From JAIVHA01 sp965367295 (GTDB lineage Bacteria; Pseudomonadota; Gammaproteobacteria; DSM-19610), in the NCBI GenBank assembly GCA_965367295.1, contig CBDUHN010000018.1:1-58170 (forward strand): a stretch of 58,170 bases of DNA, read 5' to 3'. Under the pieces are notes generated by a model. It was not told where the DNA came from, ran no database searches, and was given only the letters and a program-made list of their open reading frames with translations. The translations under genes and the position numbers were made by a program. Below are positions 16,422-24,808 of this stretch, in pieces. Position 1 is the first letter of the stretch, and every line of letters starts with the position of its first letter.

Positions 16422-16649
16422 CTATTTATGCTCCCGTGCTTCATCCCCGATGGCATCTCCCGCATTTTCGATATCCTGACCTGTACCCTCGATGGTGTTG
16501 CAGCCGGTCAGGCCACCGGCAGTGACGGTGCCCTGCACGGTACCGTCATTTTTCAGGATTGCCCCGCCGCCGATGAAGCCGACTCCCGTTATCAGGCTCT
16601 GCATGATCCGTGAGGTCAGTTCCGCATCCGGTTTGTCGTTCCAACGCAA
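16422..16649 (-). pseudogene. Chimeric MgtC-like / entericidin-like reading frame
   Basis: The 75-residue frame joins two unrelated pieces. Residues 14-47 (RIMQSLITGVGFIGGGAILK, then GTVQGTVTAGGL) resemble the central membrane segment of MgtC/SapB proteins. The end, GCNTIEGTGQDIENAGDAIG, resembles the mature part of entericidin lipoproteins. MgtC proteins need several more helices and an entericidin needs its own signal peptide; neither is complete. I read it as the scar of a deletion that fused an mgtC remnant to an ecnA/B remnant, though a short expressed lipoprotein cannot be excluded. From 16650 to 16979 I see no gene. Confidence 0.5.
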
Positions 16650-16979
16650 TCGTAAGGGTAGCCATGCGCTAGACCCTGTTGCACCATCGTGTGGAACATG
16701 CGCGTTGTTGACTGGTCTTTATCTTGTATCGGGTATAGAGGGTTAAGTGATAAGGTGTCGGTGTTATAGTCCTGTGACCGGCTGCTGCCCTGCATCGAAA
16801 AATCCCAATGCTTTTGGCTTTGCTTAATCATGTTTTACCTACTACAAGATCCCAGCCGCCAGATACCGGTTGATGGGTATGCCGTTTCGCGGTAATCACC
16901 ATCGACCACACTGATATCGCCGCCGGCCTTTCGTATGGCGCCGATATTTTCGACAGCGCAACCACTCAGGGAGACCGGC

Positions 16980-17939
16980 ATGGAATTGGTTCAGGAATAT
17001 TTTTCTTCTGTAGCCTGGGCTGACATCATCTTTGCAAGCCTGCGTATCCTGCTCATCCTGGTGCTCAGCTGGTTGGTCAGCCTGGCTGCACGCACCGCGC
17101 TGAGCCGCTTCGAACAACGACTGATTGCCGAAGGCCGCCAGCAGGGAGACATCACCTCGGAGGCATCCAAACGCGCGGATACCCTGGTACGCCTGCTGCG
17201 CCAGGGTGTGACATTGCTGATCTGGATCGTGGCATTGCTGGTCATTCTGAATGAAATGGGAGTTTCCGTTGGCCCGATCCTGGCCAGTGCCGGGGTGGCC
17301 GGTCTGGCCATCGGCTTCGGCGCCCAGAACCTGGTACGGGATGTGATCAGCGGCTTTTTCCTGATCCTCGAAAACCAGGTGCGGGTCGGCGACGTGGCCG
17401 TGGTCAACGGCACCGGCGGACTGGTGGAGGCGATCAATTTTCGCACCCTCGTGCTGCGTGACCTGTCCGGCACGGTGCATGTATTTCCCAACGGCAGCAT
17501 CACCACCCTGTCGAACCTGACCAAGGAGTGGTCCGCCTACGTGTTTGATATCGGCGTGGCCTACAAGGAAAACACTGATCAGGTGGTCGGGGTCATGCGT
17601 GGTGTGGCCGATGAACTCAAACAGGATGCCAAATTCGGTCGCCTGATCCTGGACGATATCGAGATCTTCGGCGTCGATAAACTGGCGGATTCGGCGGTGG
17701 TCATCAAGGGACGCATCAAGACCCAGCCCATCAAGCAGTGGGAGGTGGGCCGGGAATTTCTGCGTCGTATCAAGCTGGCCTTCGACGAGGCCGGGATCGA
17801 AATCCCGTTCCCGCATCGGTCACTGTATTTCGGATCGGAAAGCGCGCCATTCCTCACGCGCCTGTTCGAGTCCGGGGAGAAGGATTCCCCCGCAGCCGCC
17901 GGCGATAGCAGGGAAACCGGTACCCGGCAGGAACGCTGA
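16980..17939 (+). CDS. MscS-family small-conductance mechanosensitive channel
   Basis: This 319-residue inner-membrane channel relieves turgor on osmotic downshock. Hydrophobic helices span roughly residues 8-30 and 75-100. The pore helix is the Gly/Ala-rich ASAGVAGLAIGFGAQNLVRD (about 108-127), followed by SGFFLILENQVRVGDV and the cytoplasmic vestibule with VFPNGSITTLSN. The ATG at 16980 has GGGAG upstream. It converges with sodB; a short GGGAT/ATCCC hairpin lies at 17986-18000 between them. Confidence 0.92.
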   Translation: MELVQEYFSSVAWADIIFASLRILLILVLSWLVSLAARTALSRFEQRLIAEGRQQGDITSEASKRADTLVRLLRQGVTLLIWIVALLVILNEMGVSVGPILASAGVAGLAIGFGAQNLVRDVISGFFLILENQVRVGDVAVVNGTGGLVEAINFRTLVLRDLSGTVHVFPNGSITTLSNLTKEWSAYVFDIGVAYKENTDQVVGVMRGVADELKQDAKFGRLILDDIEIFGVDKLADSAVVIKGRIKTQPIKQWEVGREFLRRIKLAFDEAGIEIPFPHRSLYFGSESAPFLTRLFESGEKDSPAAAGDSRETGTRQER

Positions 17940-18040
17940 ACGGAAGGGTATTCCGCACATCCACGCGCGGTCACCCAATGAGGGGGGATGCCGGATCCCT
18001 CTCTCCGTCATTGCTTCTCATACATTGTGATGCATGCGGG

Positions 18041-18625
18041 TCACTGACCCAGATTCTGCGCCACGAAATCCCAGTTGACCAACTTCCAGAAGGCTTCGAT
18101 ATATTTCGGGCGGGCATTGCGATAGTCGATGTAATAGGCATGTTCCCAGACATCGCAGGTCAGCAAGGGCTGCTTGCCATCCTTGAGAGGATTGTCCGCA
18201 TTGCCGGTATTGACGATCTCCAGGCTGCCATCGCGATTCTTTACCAGCCAGGTCCAGCCGGAGCCGAAGTTTGATCCCGCCGCTTCGCTGAACTGTTCCT
18301 TGAAATCCGCGAAACCACCAAAGGTCTCATCGATGGCCTGGGCAAGTGCGCCGGCAGGCTTGCCTTTTCCATTGGGACCCAGGCAGTTCCAGTAGAAGGT
18401 GTGATTCCACACCTGGGCGCCATTGTTGAAGATACCGCCGGAGGCCTTCTGGATGATGTCTTCCAGTGACATGGATTCAAATTCGGTACCGGTGACCTGC
18501 TTGTTCAGCTTTTCCACATAGCTGGCGTGATGCTTGCCATGGTGGTATTCGATGGTTTCGGCCGAGATATGCGGTTCGAGGGCGTCCTTGGGATAGGGTA
18601 GGTCGGGAAGTGTATGTTGTGTCAT
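18041..18625 (-). CDS. sodB: Superoxide dismutase [Fe]
   Basis: This 194-residue cytoplasmic SodB has iron ligands in HHGKHHASYV (His27 region), QVWNHTFYW and the C-terminal DVWEHAYYIDY. The GGIFNNGAQVWNHTFYW segment with Gln marks the iron rather than manganese type. No signal peptide is present. It is a single gene on the minus strand, convergent with mscS. With sodC it gives superoxide defence in two compartments. Confidence 0.95.
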   Translation of the reverse strand: MTQHTLPDLPYPKDALEPHISAETIEYHHGKHHASYVEKLNKQVTGTEFESMSLEDIIQKASGGIFNNGAQVWNHTFYWNCLGPNGKGKPAGALAQAIDETFGGFADFKEQFSEAAGSNFGSGWTWLVKNRDGSLEIVNTGNADNPLKDGKQPLLTCDVWEHAYYIDYRNARPKYIEAFWKLVNWDFVAQNLGQ

Positions 18626-19437
18626 GGTTGGCAGCCTTACTCCATATTCGATTAGTGAAATGGTCAGAGGTCGGTGATGAGTCGTAGAGAACCATGGACT
18701 GGCTCGTTGGCTTCATGCTTGACCGGCCATGAAAAGCCTATATTTTGGCTCGCCGTGTTCACCTGTCGCTTGTCAAGGTGATAGGTGATTAACCTGAAAA
18801 CGGTTTTATTTTACAAAAGCAGTACGGGTGGCATTGAAAAACATCAGTGCGACCAGAACCCATGTATCAATGGGAAACGGGTTTCATTCACCCGCCTGGA
18901 AGACTGCGGCATCCTGTACAACGCGGCGTTGTACAGAAAGTATAGTACGCGCGAATGCTCTGCATTGCGAAGCTGCAATACCCCGGTCAATCTCGGGTTT
19001 CCAGCCTCTGATGGATTCGGCACCGGATGCAAGAAAGACACAGGGCAATGATGAAGAAAAGTATCGGTATGATTTAACTGACCAAAAGAAAAAAAGATAC
19101 GGTGCGTACTCATGGCCATTCGCCACGAGGCCATCGGTGAACTGGTGTGGGCCATCCATACTTCGTTCCGGCCGACACCGGCCATCGCGATTTCCGATAT
19201 GGTGACACCTTCCAGGCCCCGGGTCTTCATGTTGACCGGCATCGGTTTCATCACCGGCTACGATAACTTGATCAGGGATTCTTTATCCGCAATCCATTTC
19301 CACACCGTACCATCCAGATATTGATATCGTTTAAGTCTGAAGCTGATGGGAACTTGGGCGAACGCAGTCCCGGTGCGGGCGAGCCCCGGCCGTGCGGTCG
19401 AGGGGGTTATGGCTATGGAATGCCAGACTGGATACGA
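18626..19437. other. Gene-poor interval upstream of sodB
   Basis: This 812-bp interval has lower GC than its surroundings and no reading frame with a ribosome site, family resemblance or signal peptide. It holds the upstream region of sodB and the 3' flank of modC. Its only clear structure is the 23-bp palindrome at 18914-18936. It may contain small RNA or decayed genes that cannot be recognised by eye. Confidence 0.6.
18914..18936. promoter_or_regulatory. Perfect 23-bp palindrome
   Basis: CTGTACAACGC and GCGTTGTACAG are perfect complements around a single central G. The dyad TGTACAACG-N3-CGTTGTACA looks like an operator for a dimeric regulator, and it could also form a cruciform or RNA hairpin. 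No adjacent gene is evident, so its target is unknown. Confidence 0.5.
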
Positions 19438-20523
19438 TCAAGTAAACAGGCCCTGGATCAGCGCCACACTCTTGACCTGGGCATATAGAGGCATGCCTTC
19501 CCGGAGCCCCATGCCGATGGCAGAACGCCGTGTGATTCGTGACAGCAGGATCTGGCCATCCTGTAGTTGCAGACGCACGATGGCCTGTGCCGAATTGATA
19601 TCCTGGATCCCGATTACCCTTGCCGGCAGCACATTGAGGATGCTGGTGTCACGATGTGCACTGAGTGACAGGCTTACATCCCGCGCCCGGATCTCCACCC
19701 GGGCATGCCGCCCGACCGACAGGTCGTGCCGCGTGACGGCAATGCGGTTGCTACCGACCGAAATCCAGGTCAGATGGTAGGTGAGATCGTGCGAGGAGAC
19801 GGTGCCTTCCAGCAGGGCGGAGGCGTCATCGTAACTTGCCAGTGGCAGGTCGAGGCGGGTCAGCAGATCGGCGGTATTTCCCTGGGCGATCACCTGGCCC
19901 TGTTCCAGCAGCACCATATGGTCGGCGAGGTGAGCCACTTCATTGGGGTCGTGCGAGACATACAGCGACGGGATGCCGAATTCATCGTGCAGGCTTTCCA
20001 GGTAAGGCAGGATGGTCCGCTTGGCGGCATAGTCCAGCGCCGACAGCGGTTCGTCCATCAGCAATAATTTCGGGCTGGTCAGCAGGGCGCGGGCGATGGC
20101 CACCCGCTGACGCTCGCCACCCGACAGTCGCGCGGTTGCGCGCTGCAGCAAGGGGGTGATCGCCAGCAATTCCACCACCTCATCGAAGCGGATATGTCGC
20201 TCGCGTGCGGGTATCCGCCGCCAGCCGTATTCGAGGTTCTGCCGCACCGAAAGGTGTGGAAACAGGCTGGCTTCCTGAAACACATAGCCGAGCGGGCGTT
20301 TGTGCGTGGGGATGAAGCATCGTGCATCCTGCCAGACTTCACCGTTCACCACGATGCGACCCTGGATCGTCCGCTGCAGTCCCGCCACGGCGCGCAACAG
20401 GCTGGTCTTGCCCGAGCCGGAAGGGCCGAACAGGGCGATCACCCCGCTGGCCGGCGCGGAAAAGGCCACATCCAGGCTGAACTCGCCCATCCGTCCCTGC
20501 AACTGCACCTCGATATGATTCAT
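19438..20523 (-). CDS. modC: Molybdate ABC transporter ATP-binding protein ModC
   Basis: This 361-residue ATPase has Walker A GPSGSGKTS (about residues 33-41), signature LSGGERQRVAIARA, Walker B LLLMDEPLSALD and switch His in YVSHD. The C-terminal third (from about residue 290, DVSLSLSAHRDTSILNVLPARV) is the TOBE/Mop domain that binds molybdate and allows feedback. It overlaps modB by ATGA. This distinguishes it from the TOBE-less TupC. Confidence 0.94.
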   Translation of the reverse strand: MNHIEVQLQGRMGEFSLDVAFSAPASGVIALFGPSGSGKTSLLRAVAGLQRTIQGRIVVNGEVWQDARCFIPTHKRPLGYVFQEASLFPHLSVRQNLEYGWRRIPARERHIRFDEVVELLAITPLLQRATARLSGGERQRVAIARALLTSPKLLLMDEPLSALDYAAKRTILPYLESLHDEFGIPSLYVSHDPNEVAHLADHMVLLEQGQVIAQGNTADLLTRLDLPLASYDDASALLEGTVSSHDLTYHLTWISVGSNRIAVTRHDLSVGRHARVEIRARDVSLSLSAHRDTSILNVLPARVIGIQDINSAQAIVRLQLQDGQILLSRITRRSAIGMGLREGMPLYAQVKSVALIQGLFT

Positions 20524-21209
20524 GGCTGGCGTCCCCGGGCAAGGTGGCCATTGACCAGGTACAGGAGCATCAGCACCAGGAAGGAGAACAGCAGCATGCC
20601 ACCGGCGAGCAGGTGTGCCTGACCATATTCCAGGGTCTCGACATGGTCGTAGATTGCCACCGACAATACCCGGGTCTCGCCGGGAATACTGCCGCCGATC
20701 ATCAGCACCACGCCGAACTCACCAATGGTATGCGCGAAGCAGAGTACCGCAGCGGTGAGAAAACCGGGCCGGGCCAGCGGTACCACCACACTGATGAAAC
20801 GGTCCATGGGGGATGCGCGCAGGGTGGCGGCGACTTCCATGGGTCGGCTGCCGAGTGATTCGAAGGTATTCTGCAGTGGCTGCACCACGAAGGGCATGGA
20901 GTAAATCACCGAGGCAACCACCAGTCCTTCGAAGGTGAAGGGCAGGGTGCCCAAGCCTATGGACTGGGTGAACTGGCCCACCACCCCATGGGGGCCGAGC
21001 ATCAGCAACAGGTAAAAACCCAATACGGTCGGCGGCAATACCAGCGGCAGCGCGACCACGGCCGCAATCGGCTGTTTGTACCAGGCCGAGGTGCGTGCCA
21101 GCCACCAGGCGATGGGCGTACCGATCACCAGTAGCGTCAAGGTCGTAATACCGGCCAGTTTCATGGTCAGCCAGACCGGCTGCCAGTCGAAAACCCCGTC
21201 GTAGGACAT
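20520..21209 (-). CDS. modB: Molybdate ABC transporter permease ModB
   Basis: This 229-residue inner-membrane permease has five to six helices and the EAA-type loop ARPGFLTAAVLCFAHTIGEFGVVLMIGGSIPG that docks with ModC. LPLVLPPTVLGFYLL in the first third is highly typical of ModB. It is translationally coupled to modC and lies 26 bp behind modA. Confidence 0.94.
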   Translation of the reverse strand: MSYDGVFDWQPVWLTMKLAGITTLTLLVIGTPIAWWLARTSAWYKQPIAAVVALPLVLPPTVLGFYLLLMLGPHGVVGQFTQSIGLGTLPFTFEGLVVASVIYSMPFVVQPLQNTFESLGSRPMEVAATLRASPMDRFISVVVPLARPGFLTAAVLCFAHTIGEFGVVLMIGGSIPGETRVLSVAIYDHVETLEYGQAHLLAGGMLLFSFLVLMLLYLVNGHLARGRQP

Positions 21210-21235
21210 ACTGCGTCTGTTTCCTTGCGAAGGGC

Positions 21236-21994
21236 TTATTCCACCCCGTAACCAAAGCCCTCGATAACCTGTCGGGCGCTGTCACCCCGGAGAAAATCGA
21301 GAAAGGCTTTTGCTGCCGGGTTGGTCGCGCCATTCTGCAGCAGGACGGCCGATTGTTCGATAGGTGCGTAATGGCTCGTGGGGATCTGCCAGGTCGAACC
21401 GGTGGTTTTTTTCCAGCCCTTCACCTGTGACCAGGCGACAAAACCGGCCTCGGCATTGCCGGTCACCACAAACTGGAAGGTCTGGGCAATGGAGTCGCCG
21501 CGCACCAACCGCGGCTGCAGGCTGGACCAGAGTCCAAGGTGTTCCATGACCTGCTGTGCTGCGAGGCCATAGGGGGCCGTCCCGGGGTTGGCCATGGCCA
21601 GGTGCCTGAAGGCGGCGGTTTTCAGGTAGGCCTCGCCATCATCGAGGAGATGTTCCTGTGCGCTCCACAATACCAGTCTGCCGCGGGCATAGACAAAACG
21701 GCTGCCGGGGACTGCCAGCCCGGCATCCTCGGCCTTGATGGGGCGCTGGGTGTCGGCGGCCAGGAACACCTCGTAGGGTGCGCCGTTTTCGATCTGTGAA
21801 TACAGCTTGCCGGTAGACCCGTAGCTGATCTTTGCCGTGTGGCCGGCGGCCTGTTCGAACCGCGCTGCGATCTCCCGTGTGGCATCGGTGAAATTGGCCG
21901 CCACCGCGATACTGACCTCTTCTGCTGGCAGTCGCGCACTGGTCAATGCCAGACTCAGCAGGGCGAGTACGCAAAGAGGTGCAGTGGGGTTCAT
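21236..21994 (-). CDS. modA: Molybdate-binding periplasmic protein ModA
   Basis: This 252-residue solute-binding protein has a signal peptide (MNPTAPLCVLALLSLALTSARLPA) followed by VSIAVAANFTDATREIAARF, the ModA opening that supplies anion-binding backbone and Ser/Thr contacts. YGSTGKLYSQIENGAPYEVFLAAD and AEAGFVAWSQV are also family hallmarks. The ATG at 21994 starts a proper signal peptide; the frame is open to 22051. Together with TupABC the cell has two oxyanion importers of different expected selectivity. Confidence 0.93.
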   Translation of the reverse strand: MNPTAPLCVLALLSLALTSARLPAEEVSIAVAANFTDATREIAARFEQAAGHTAKISYGSTGKLYSQIENGAPYEVFLAADTQRPIKAEDAGLAVPGSRFVYARGRLVLWSAQEHLLDDGEAYLKTAAFRHLAMANPGTAPYGLAAQQVMEHLGLWSSLQPRLVRGDSIAQTFQFVVTGNAEAGFVAWSQVKGWKKTTGSTWQIPTSHYAPIEQSAVLLQNGATNPAAKAFLDFLRGDSARQVIEGFGYGVE

Positions 21995-22054
21995 GCAGAT
22001 GCCTGTTACATGGTGAATACTCATAGGATGGCTGGTTTTACAGCCACACATCCC

Positions 22055-22069
22055 GGGACACTATGTCCC
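22055..22069. promoter_or_regulatory. Operator-like dyad upstream of modA
   Basis: GGGACA-CTA-TGTCCC is a 6-bp perfect dyad about 60 bp upstream of the modA start. It does not resemble the ModE box of enterobacteria. A nearby GGCTG/CAGCC hairpin lies around 22030-22045. Either could regulate modABC; neither is proven. Confidence 0.35.
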
Positions 22070-22130
22070 TTGTGAAATGATACAGATACCGCTGTCGCAT
22101 ATCACTAATGCACTATGAGTTATCGATCGG

Positions 22131-22877
22131 TCAGCCGCAGTTGGACCTGACGCTGCTGTTATCAGGAGGCCTCGCGTGTCCGAGCGCGACGAGGTGATGT
22201 AATTTGATGGGGGAATCCAGCATCAGGGCGCACTCATCGTTCCCGACCATGAAGTGACCATGCGCCTGCTCCCAGTGCTGTTCGCGTGCCTGTGCGTCCA
22301 CACCTTCGAGGAGTTCCTGCAGGGCCAGGCCCATCTCCCTGCGACGCTGATATGCCAGGCGCATTCCACGCCAGTGTGCTTCAACCCGGGCTTGAACGGA
22401 TTCACCTATCTCCATGAAATGCTGCACCAGTCGAGCACGTAGTGCATCGATACCCATCATTGATTGCAGGTGATGTATTATCGATTTTCCATCCTGTATG
22501 TCTGCTGGTATCCGGGCAGTCAGATCCGGGGGAAGGAATGATTGCAATGATTCACCGTTGCAATGGCCATGCATCAGGTCCTCATCGATAATCTGCTGGA
22601 AATCGAGGCGTGGATCGGCGCCGGTGCGAGAGGCAAGCTGGATCAGGGCCATCGCTTCGTTTCGATGGCCACCAATGCCAAAACCACACAGGTGATGATC
22701 AAGGATGTCGTGCACCAGTACGGAAGTGGGTATGCGCTCACCATGCTCGGCGGTTGCCGCAATGACACTGGGTTCACCGATGGACACATCGAGTTTCCAG
22801 CCCCGCGCCCCAAAACCGTCCTGCCATTCACGATGATAGGTTACGGCTACCGCTACGGATGCGATCGGATCAGTCAT
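22131..22877 (-). CDS. Uncharacterised His-rich protein
   Basis: This 248-residue soluble protein is one I do not recognise. The N-terminal half has many histidines and acidic residues (VLVHDILDHHLCGFGIGGHRNEA, then DEDLMHGHCNG); the C-terminal half is helical and charged. The His/Asp pattern could bind metal. AAGGTG lies just upstream of the ATG, and the gene starts 9 bp behind the AhpD-like gene, so the two are probably one TetR-regulated transcript. Confidence 0.6.
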   Translation of the reverse strand: MTDPIASVAVAVTYHREWQDGFGARGWKLDVSIGEPSVIAATAEHGERIPTSVLVHDILDHHLCGFGIGGHRNEAMALIQLASRTGADPRLDFQQIIDEDLMHGHCNGESLQSFLPPDLTARIPADIQDGKSIIHHLQSMMGIDALRARLVQHFMEIGESVQARVEAHWRGMRLAYQRRREMGLALQELLEGVDAQAREQHWEQAHGHFMVGNDECALMLDSPIKLHHLVALGHARPPDNSSVRSNCG

Positions 22878-22886
22878 ATATCACCT

Positions 22887-23438
22887 TCATGGTGTCTGCC
22901 AGGCCCGTCCGGAAAAGGCCGCATCGAGTTCGGTGCCAACCAGATGATTGGTATAGTTCGACAGCGTCTTTTGACCAATCCCCAGCACTACATCCAGCAC
23001 ATTTGCACGGCTATATCCGTGATTCATCAGGGCCTCGATATCGGGTTCCTGCAACCAGCCTCTTTCCTTTACCAGTCGGGCGGTAAACCCGCGCAACGCC
23101 TCCAGCCGGTCATCGGGGATGGGGGTGTCGTCCCGGATCGCATTGGTTACTTCGGCGGGTACGCCACCCATGTCTGCCAGCACGCTATGGGCGCCCATAC
23201 AGTATTCGCATTCATTCATACGACTGCTGGTCAACAGCACGACCTGCTGTTCTGCAGGGGTGAGACTGGACCTGGAAAACGCCTCTGCAACCTGGATATA
23301 GGCCTGTAACAGCATCGGTGCTTCCGCCATCCTGGCGAACAGGTTCGGAATCATTCCGTATTTCTTCTGCGCCTCTTCCAGCAGGGGACGCGCCTCTGCC
23401 GGTGAAGTCTCCGGGGTGTGGTAGGGCATGTTTTTCAT
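22887..23438 (-). CDS. Carboxymuconolactone decarboxylase / AhpD-family protein
   Basis: This 183-residue helical protein contains ECEYCMGAHS, the ExxCxxCxxxH redox motif of AhpD-like alkylhydroperoxidases. The N-terminal PLLEEAQKKYGMIPNLFARMAEAPMLLQAY and the ending YTNHLVGTELDAAF fit the carbon-oxidant peroxidase-related branch. It would reduce peroxides through its Cys pair with an unknown donor. The TetR-type palindrome at 23463-23480 lies directly upstream, which points to control by the adjacent repressor. Confidence 0.88.
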   Translation of the reverse strand: MKNMPYHTPETSPAEARPLLEEAQKKYGMIPNLFARMAEAPMLLQAYIQVAEAFSRSSLTPAEQQVVLLTSSRMNECEYCMGAHSVLADMGGVPAEVTNAIRDDTPIPDDRLEALRGFTARLVKERGWLQEPDIEALMNHGYSRANVLDVVLGIGQKTLSNYTNHLVGTELDAAFSGRAWQTP

Positions 23439-23462
23439 GGTGTAGGTCCTTCCTGGTTTATA

Positions 23463-23480
23463 ATTGACCGGTCGGTCAAT
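23463..23480. promoter_or_regulatory. TetR operator upstream of the AhpD-like gene
   Basis: ATTGACCG-GT-CGGTCAAT is a perfect 8-bp dyad located between the TetR gene end and the AhpD-like start. Its core GACCGGTC recurs at 24123-24130 in front of the TetR gene itself. Confidence 0.65.
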
Positions 23481-23497
23481 ATTGGACGCAAAAAAAA

Positions 23498-24103
23498 TCA
23501 GCTCGTTACGGGTGGAATACGAATGCGGGCGAATGCCGGTCCCAGGCGGCGGATCACTTCCGGATCATTGGCGGATTTGGCCAGCAACAGTATGCCCTCC
23601 ACATAGGCAAGCATGGCTTGCGCGGTTTTCGGTATGTCCAGTGCAACAATGTCACCCGCCGCCTCTGCCTCTATTAATACATGTTCGAATCGCGCCTGGA
23701 TGCCGGCAAAAACCCCTTCAAGTTTATGGCGAATCACCTCATCACTGGTGGCCTTTTCCAGGGCCAGATTACCGAAGGGGCAGCCCGGCAGGTGTCCGGA
23801 GTTTGTGGCAGAGTCCCGCTGGAATGCATACAGGGTGTCGATGAAACGGTCCAGTCGATGTAGCGGGGGTAAATCCCGGGCGAAGGCCGGGATCAGGATA
23901 TGGTCTTCAACCGCAATACGCAGTCCATCGATTACCGCCAGACTCAATTCCTGCTTGCTGGCAAAGAAATGATAGAAACTGCCCTTCTTGACCCCGGCCT
24001 GATCGCAGATCTCGGCCACCCCCACGCTGTCATAGCTACGGCTGTAAATCAGGTCGCTGGCGCTGGCGACGATGCGGTGGCGGGTATCGTTTTCCTTCTG
24101 CAT
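23498..24103 (-). CDS. TetR/AcrR-family repressor
   Basis: This 201-residue regulator has a TetR helix-turn-helix in residues 8-55 (RIVASASDLIYSRSYDSVGVAEICDQAGVKKGSFYHFFASKQELSLAV, read in parts). The C-terminal helical domain contains CPFGNLALE, typical of the TetR_C 'YxxF' group that senses electrophiles or aldehydes. The ATG at 24103 is chosen because it starts directly before the DNA-binding domain; the open frame continues to 24262 without support. Matching operators before this gene and the AhpD-like gene imply autoregulation. Confidence 0.9.
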   Translation of the reverse strand: MQKENDTRHRIVASASDLIYSRSYDSVGVAEICDQAGVKKGSFYHFFASKQELSLAVIDGLRIAVEDHILIPAFARDLPPLHRLDRFIDTLYAFQRDSATNSGHLPGCPFGNLALEKATSDEVIRHKLEGVFAGIQARFEHVLIEAEAAGDIVALDIPKTAQAMLAYVEGILLLAKSANDPEVIRRLGPAFARIRIPPVTS

Positions 24104-24116
24104 GGGTATAGGATAT

Positions 24117-24138
24117 TTGACTGACCGGTCTAATTCAA
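24117..24138. promoter_or_regulatory. TetR operator in the repressor's own promoter
   Basis: The sequence reads TTGACTGACCGGTCTAATTC and then AA, with core palindrome GACCGGTC at 24123-24130 and outer TTGA/TCAA arms. It lies 14 bases before the repressor start and shares its core with the operator at 23463-23480. Confidence 0.5.
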
Positions 24139-24265
24139 GTCTATAATTACGGAACTGGTGCCCTTCCAGCCGCGCCTGGGTGATGTTGCCCGCATAGCGG
24201 CCGATCTGTGCCATGGATTGCCTGTCGCTACGGGGTGTGACTGGGTTTGATTCGTAATTCATTGT

Positions 24266-24577
24266 TTATTTGGCGGATTTTTGGACGTCCTGGTAGCCGG
24301 TGTGGCCAGCGAGGCGATCGATCAGTCGGATCAGTATTGCCTTGACACGGTTTGGAGCGCTTTTGCGTGCCGACCGTTTCGGGGCGTTGCGTTCATTGGT
24401 TGCCGGCGATACCCGGGCGGGTTTCAGCGTATGCATTGCTTCGCGGGCCTGCTGTCGGCGTTCAAACCGCTCCGAGGCGGCTTTCAGCATCCGGTTATGG
24501 GATGCGTAGTCAAAGTTTTCATCCAGTTTTTTGGGTGGTGCAATGGACAAGCCATTGTTTTTGGGTGTGCTGCACAT
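24266..24577 (-). CDS. Small basic protein of unknown function
   Basis: This 103-residue protein is strongly basic in its second half (KRSARKSAPNRVKAILIRLIDRL) with a charged helical middle (RMLKAASERFERRQQAREA). A good GGAGGG site 8 bases before the ATG at 24577 supports translation. I recognise no family. The short amphipathic C-terminal helix might touch membrane or nucleic acid. It is separate from the TetR gene, whose frame is only nominally open into this area. Confidence 0.5.
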   Translation of the reverse strand: MCSTPKNNGLSIAPPKKLDENFDYASHNRMLKAASERFERRQQAREAMHTLKPARVSPATNERNAPKRSARKSAPNRVKAILIRLIDRLAGHTGYQDVQKSAK

Positions 24578-24808
24578 GATAGGGCCCTCCAGGAGCAGGT
24601 GTAACCATGAGGTTTTCCAGAAACATGCATGGCATGTCCAGACCAGGCCGGCTGATGACAGCGACGACGGGCGTGGAATGAAACATGGCTTGCAGGTATT
24701 GGTCGTTGTTACGAAGGATTCCTGACAGGAAAAGTTGAACTTTCTGTAATGAAACCGAATCAGGAGTGTCCAGGTTGGTTCATCGGGGACAGGCCGGAGT
24801 ATTCAGTT

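Noticed and set aside
18844..19254. Minus-strand frame of 136 codons in the gene-poor interval
   Set aside because: No ribosome site, unusual residue composition and no family resemblance; it also spans the 23-bp palindrome.
22030..22130. ModE box upstream of modA
   Set aside because: No sequence close to the known ModE palindrome is present; only unrelated dyads are visible.
24104..24262. Upstream extension of the TetR gene by 53 codons
   Set aside because: The extension lies across the predicted operator and has no domain; the TetR helix-turn-helix starts properly from the ATG at 24103.
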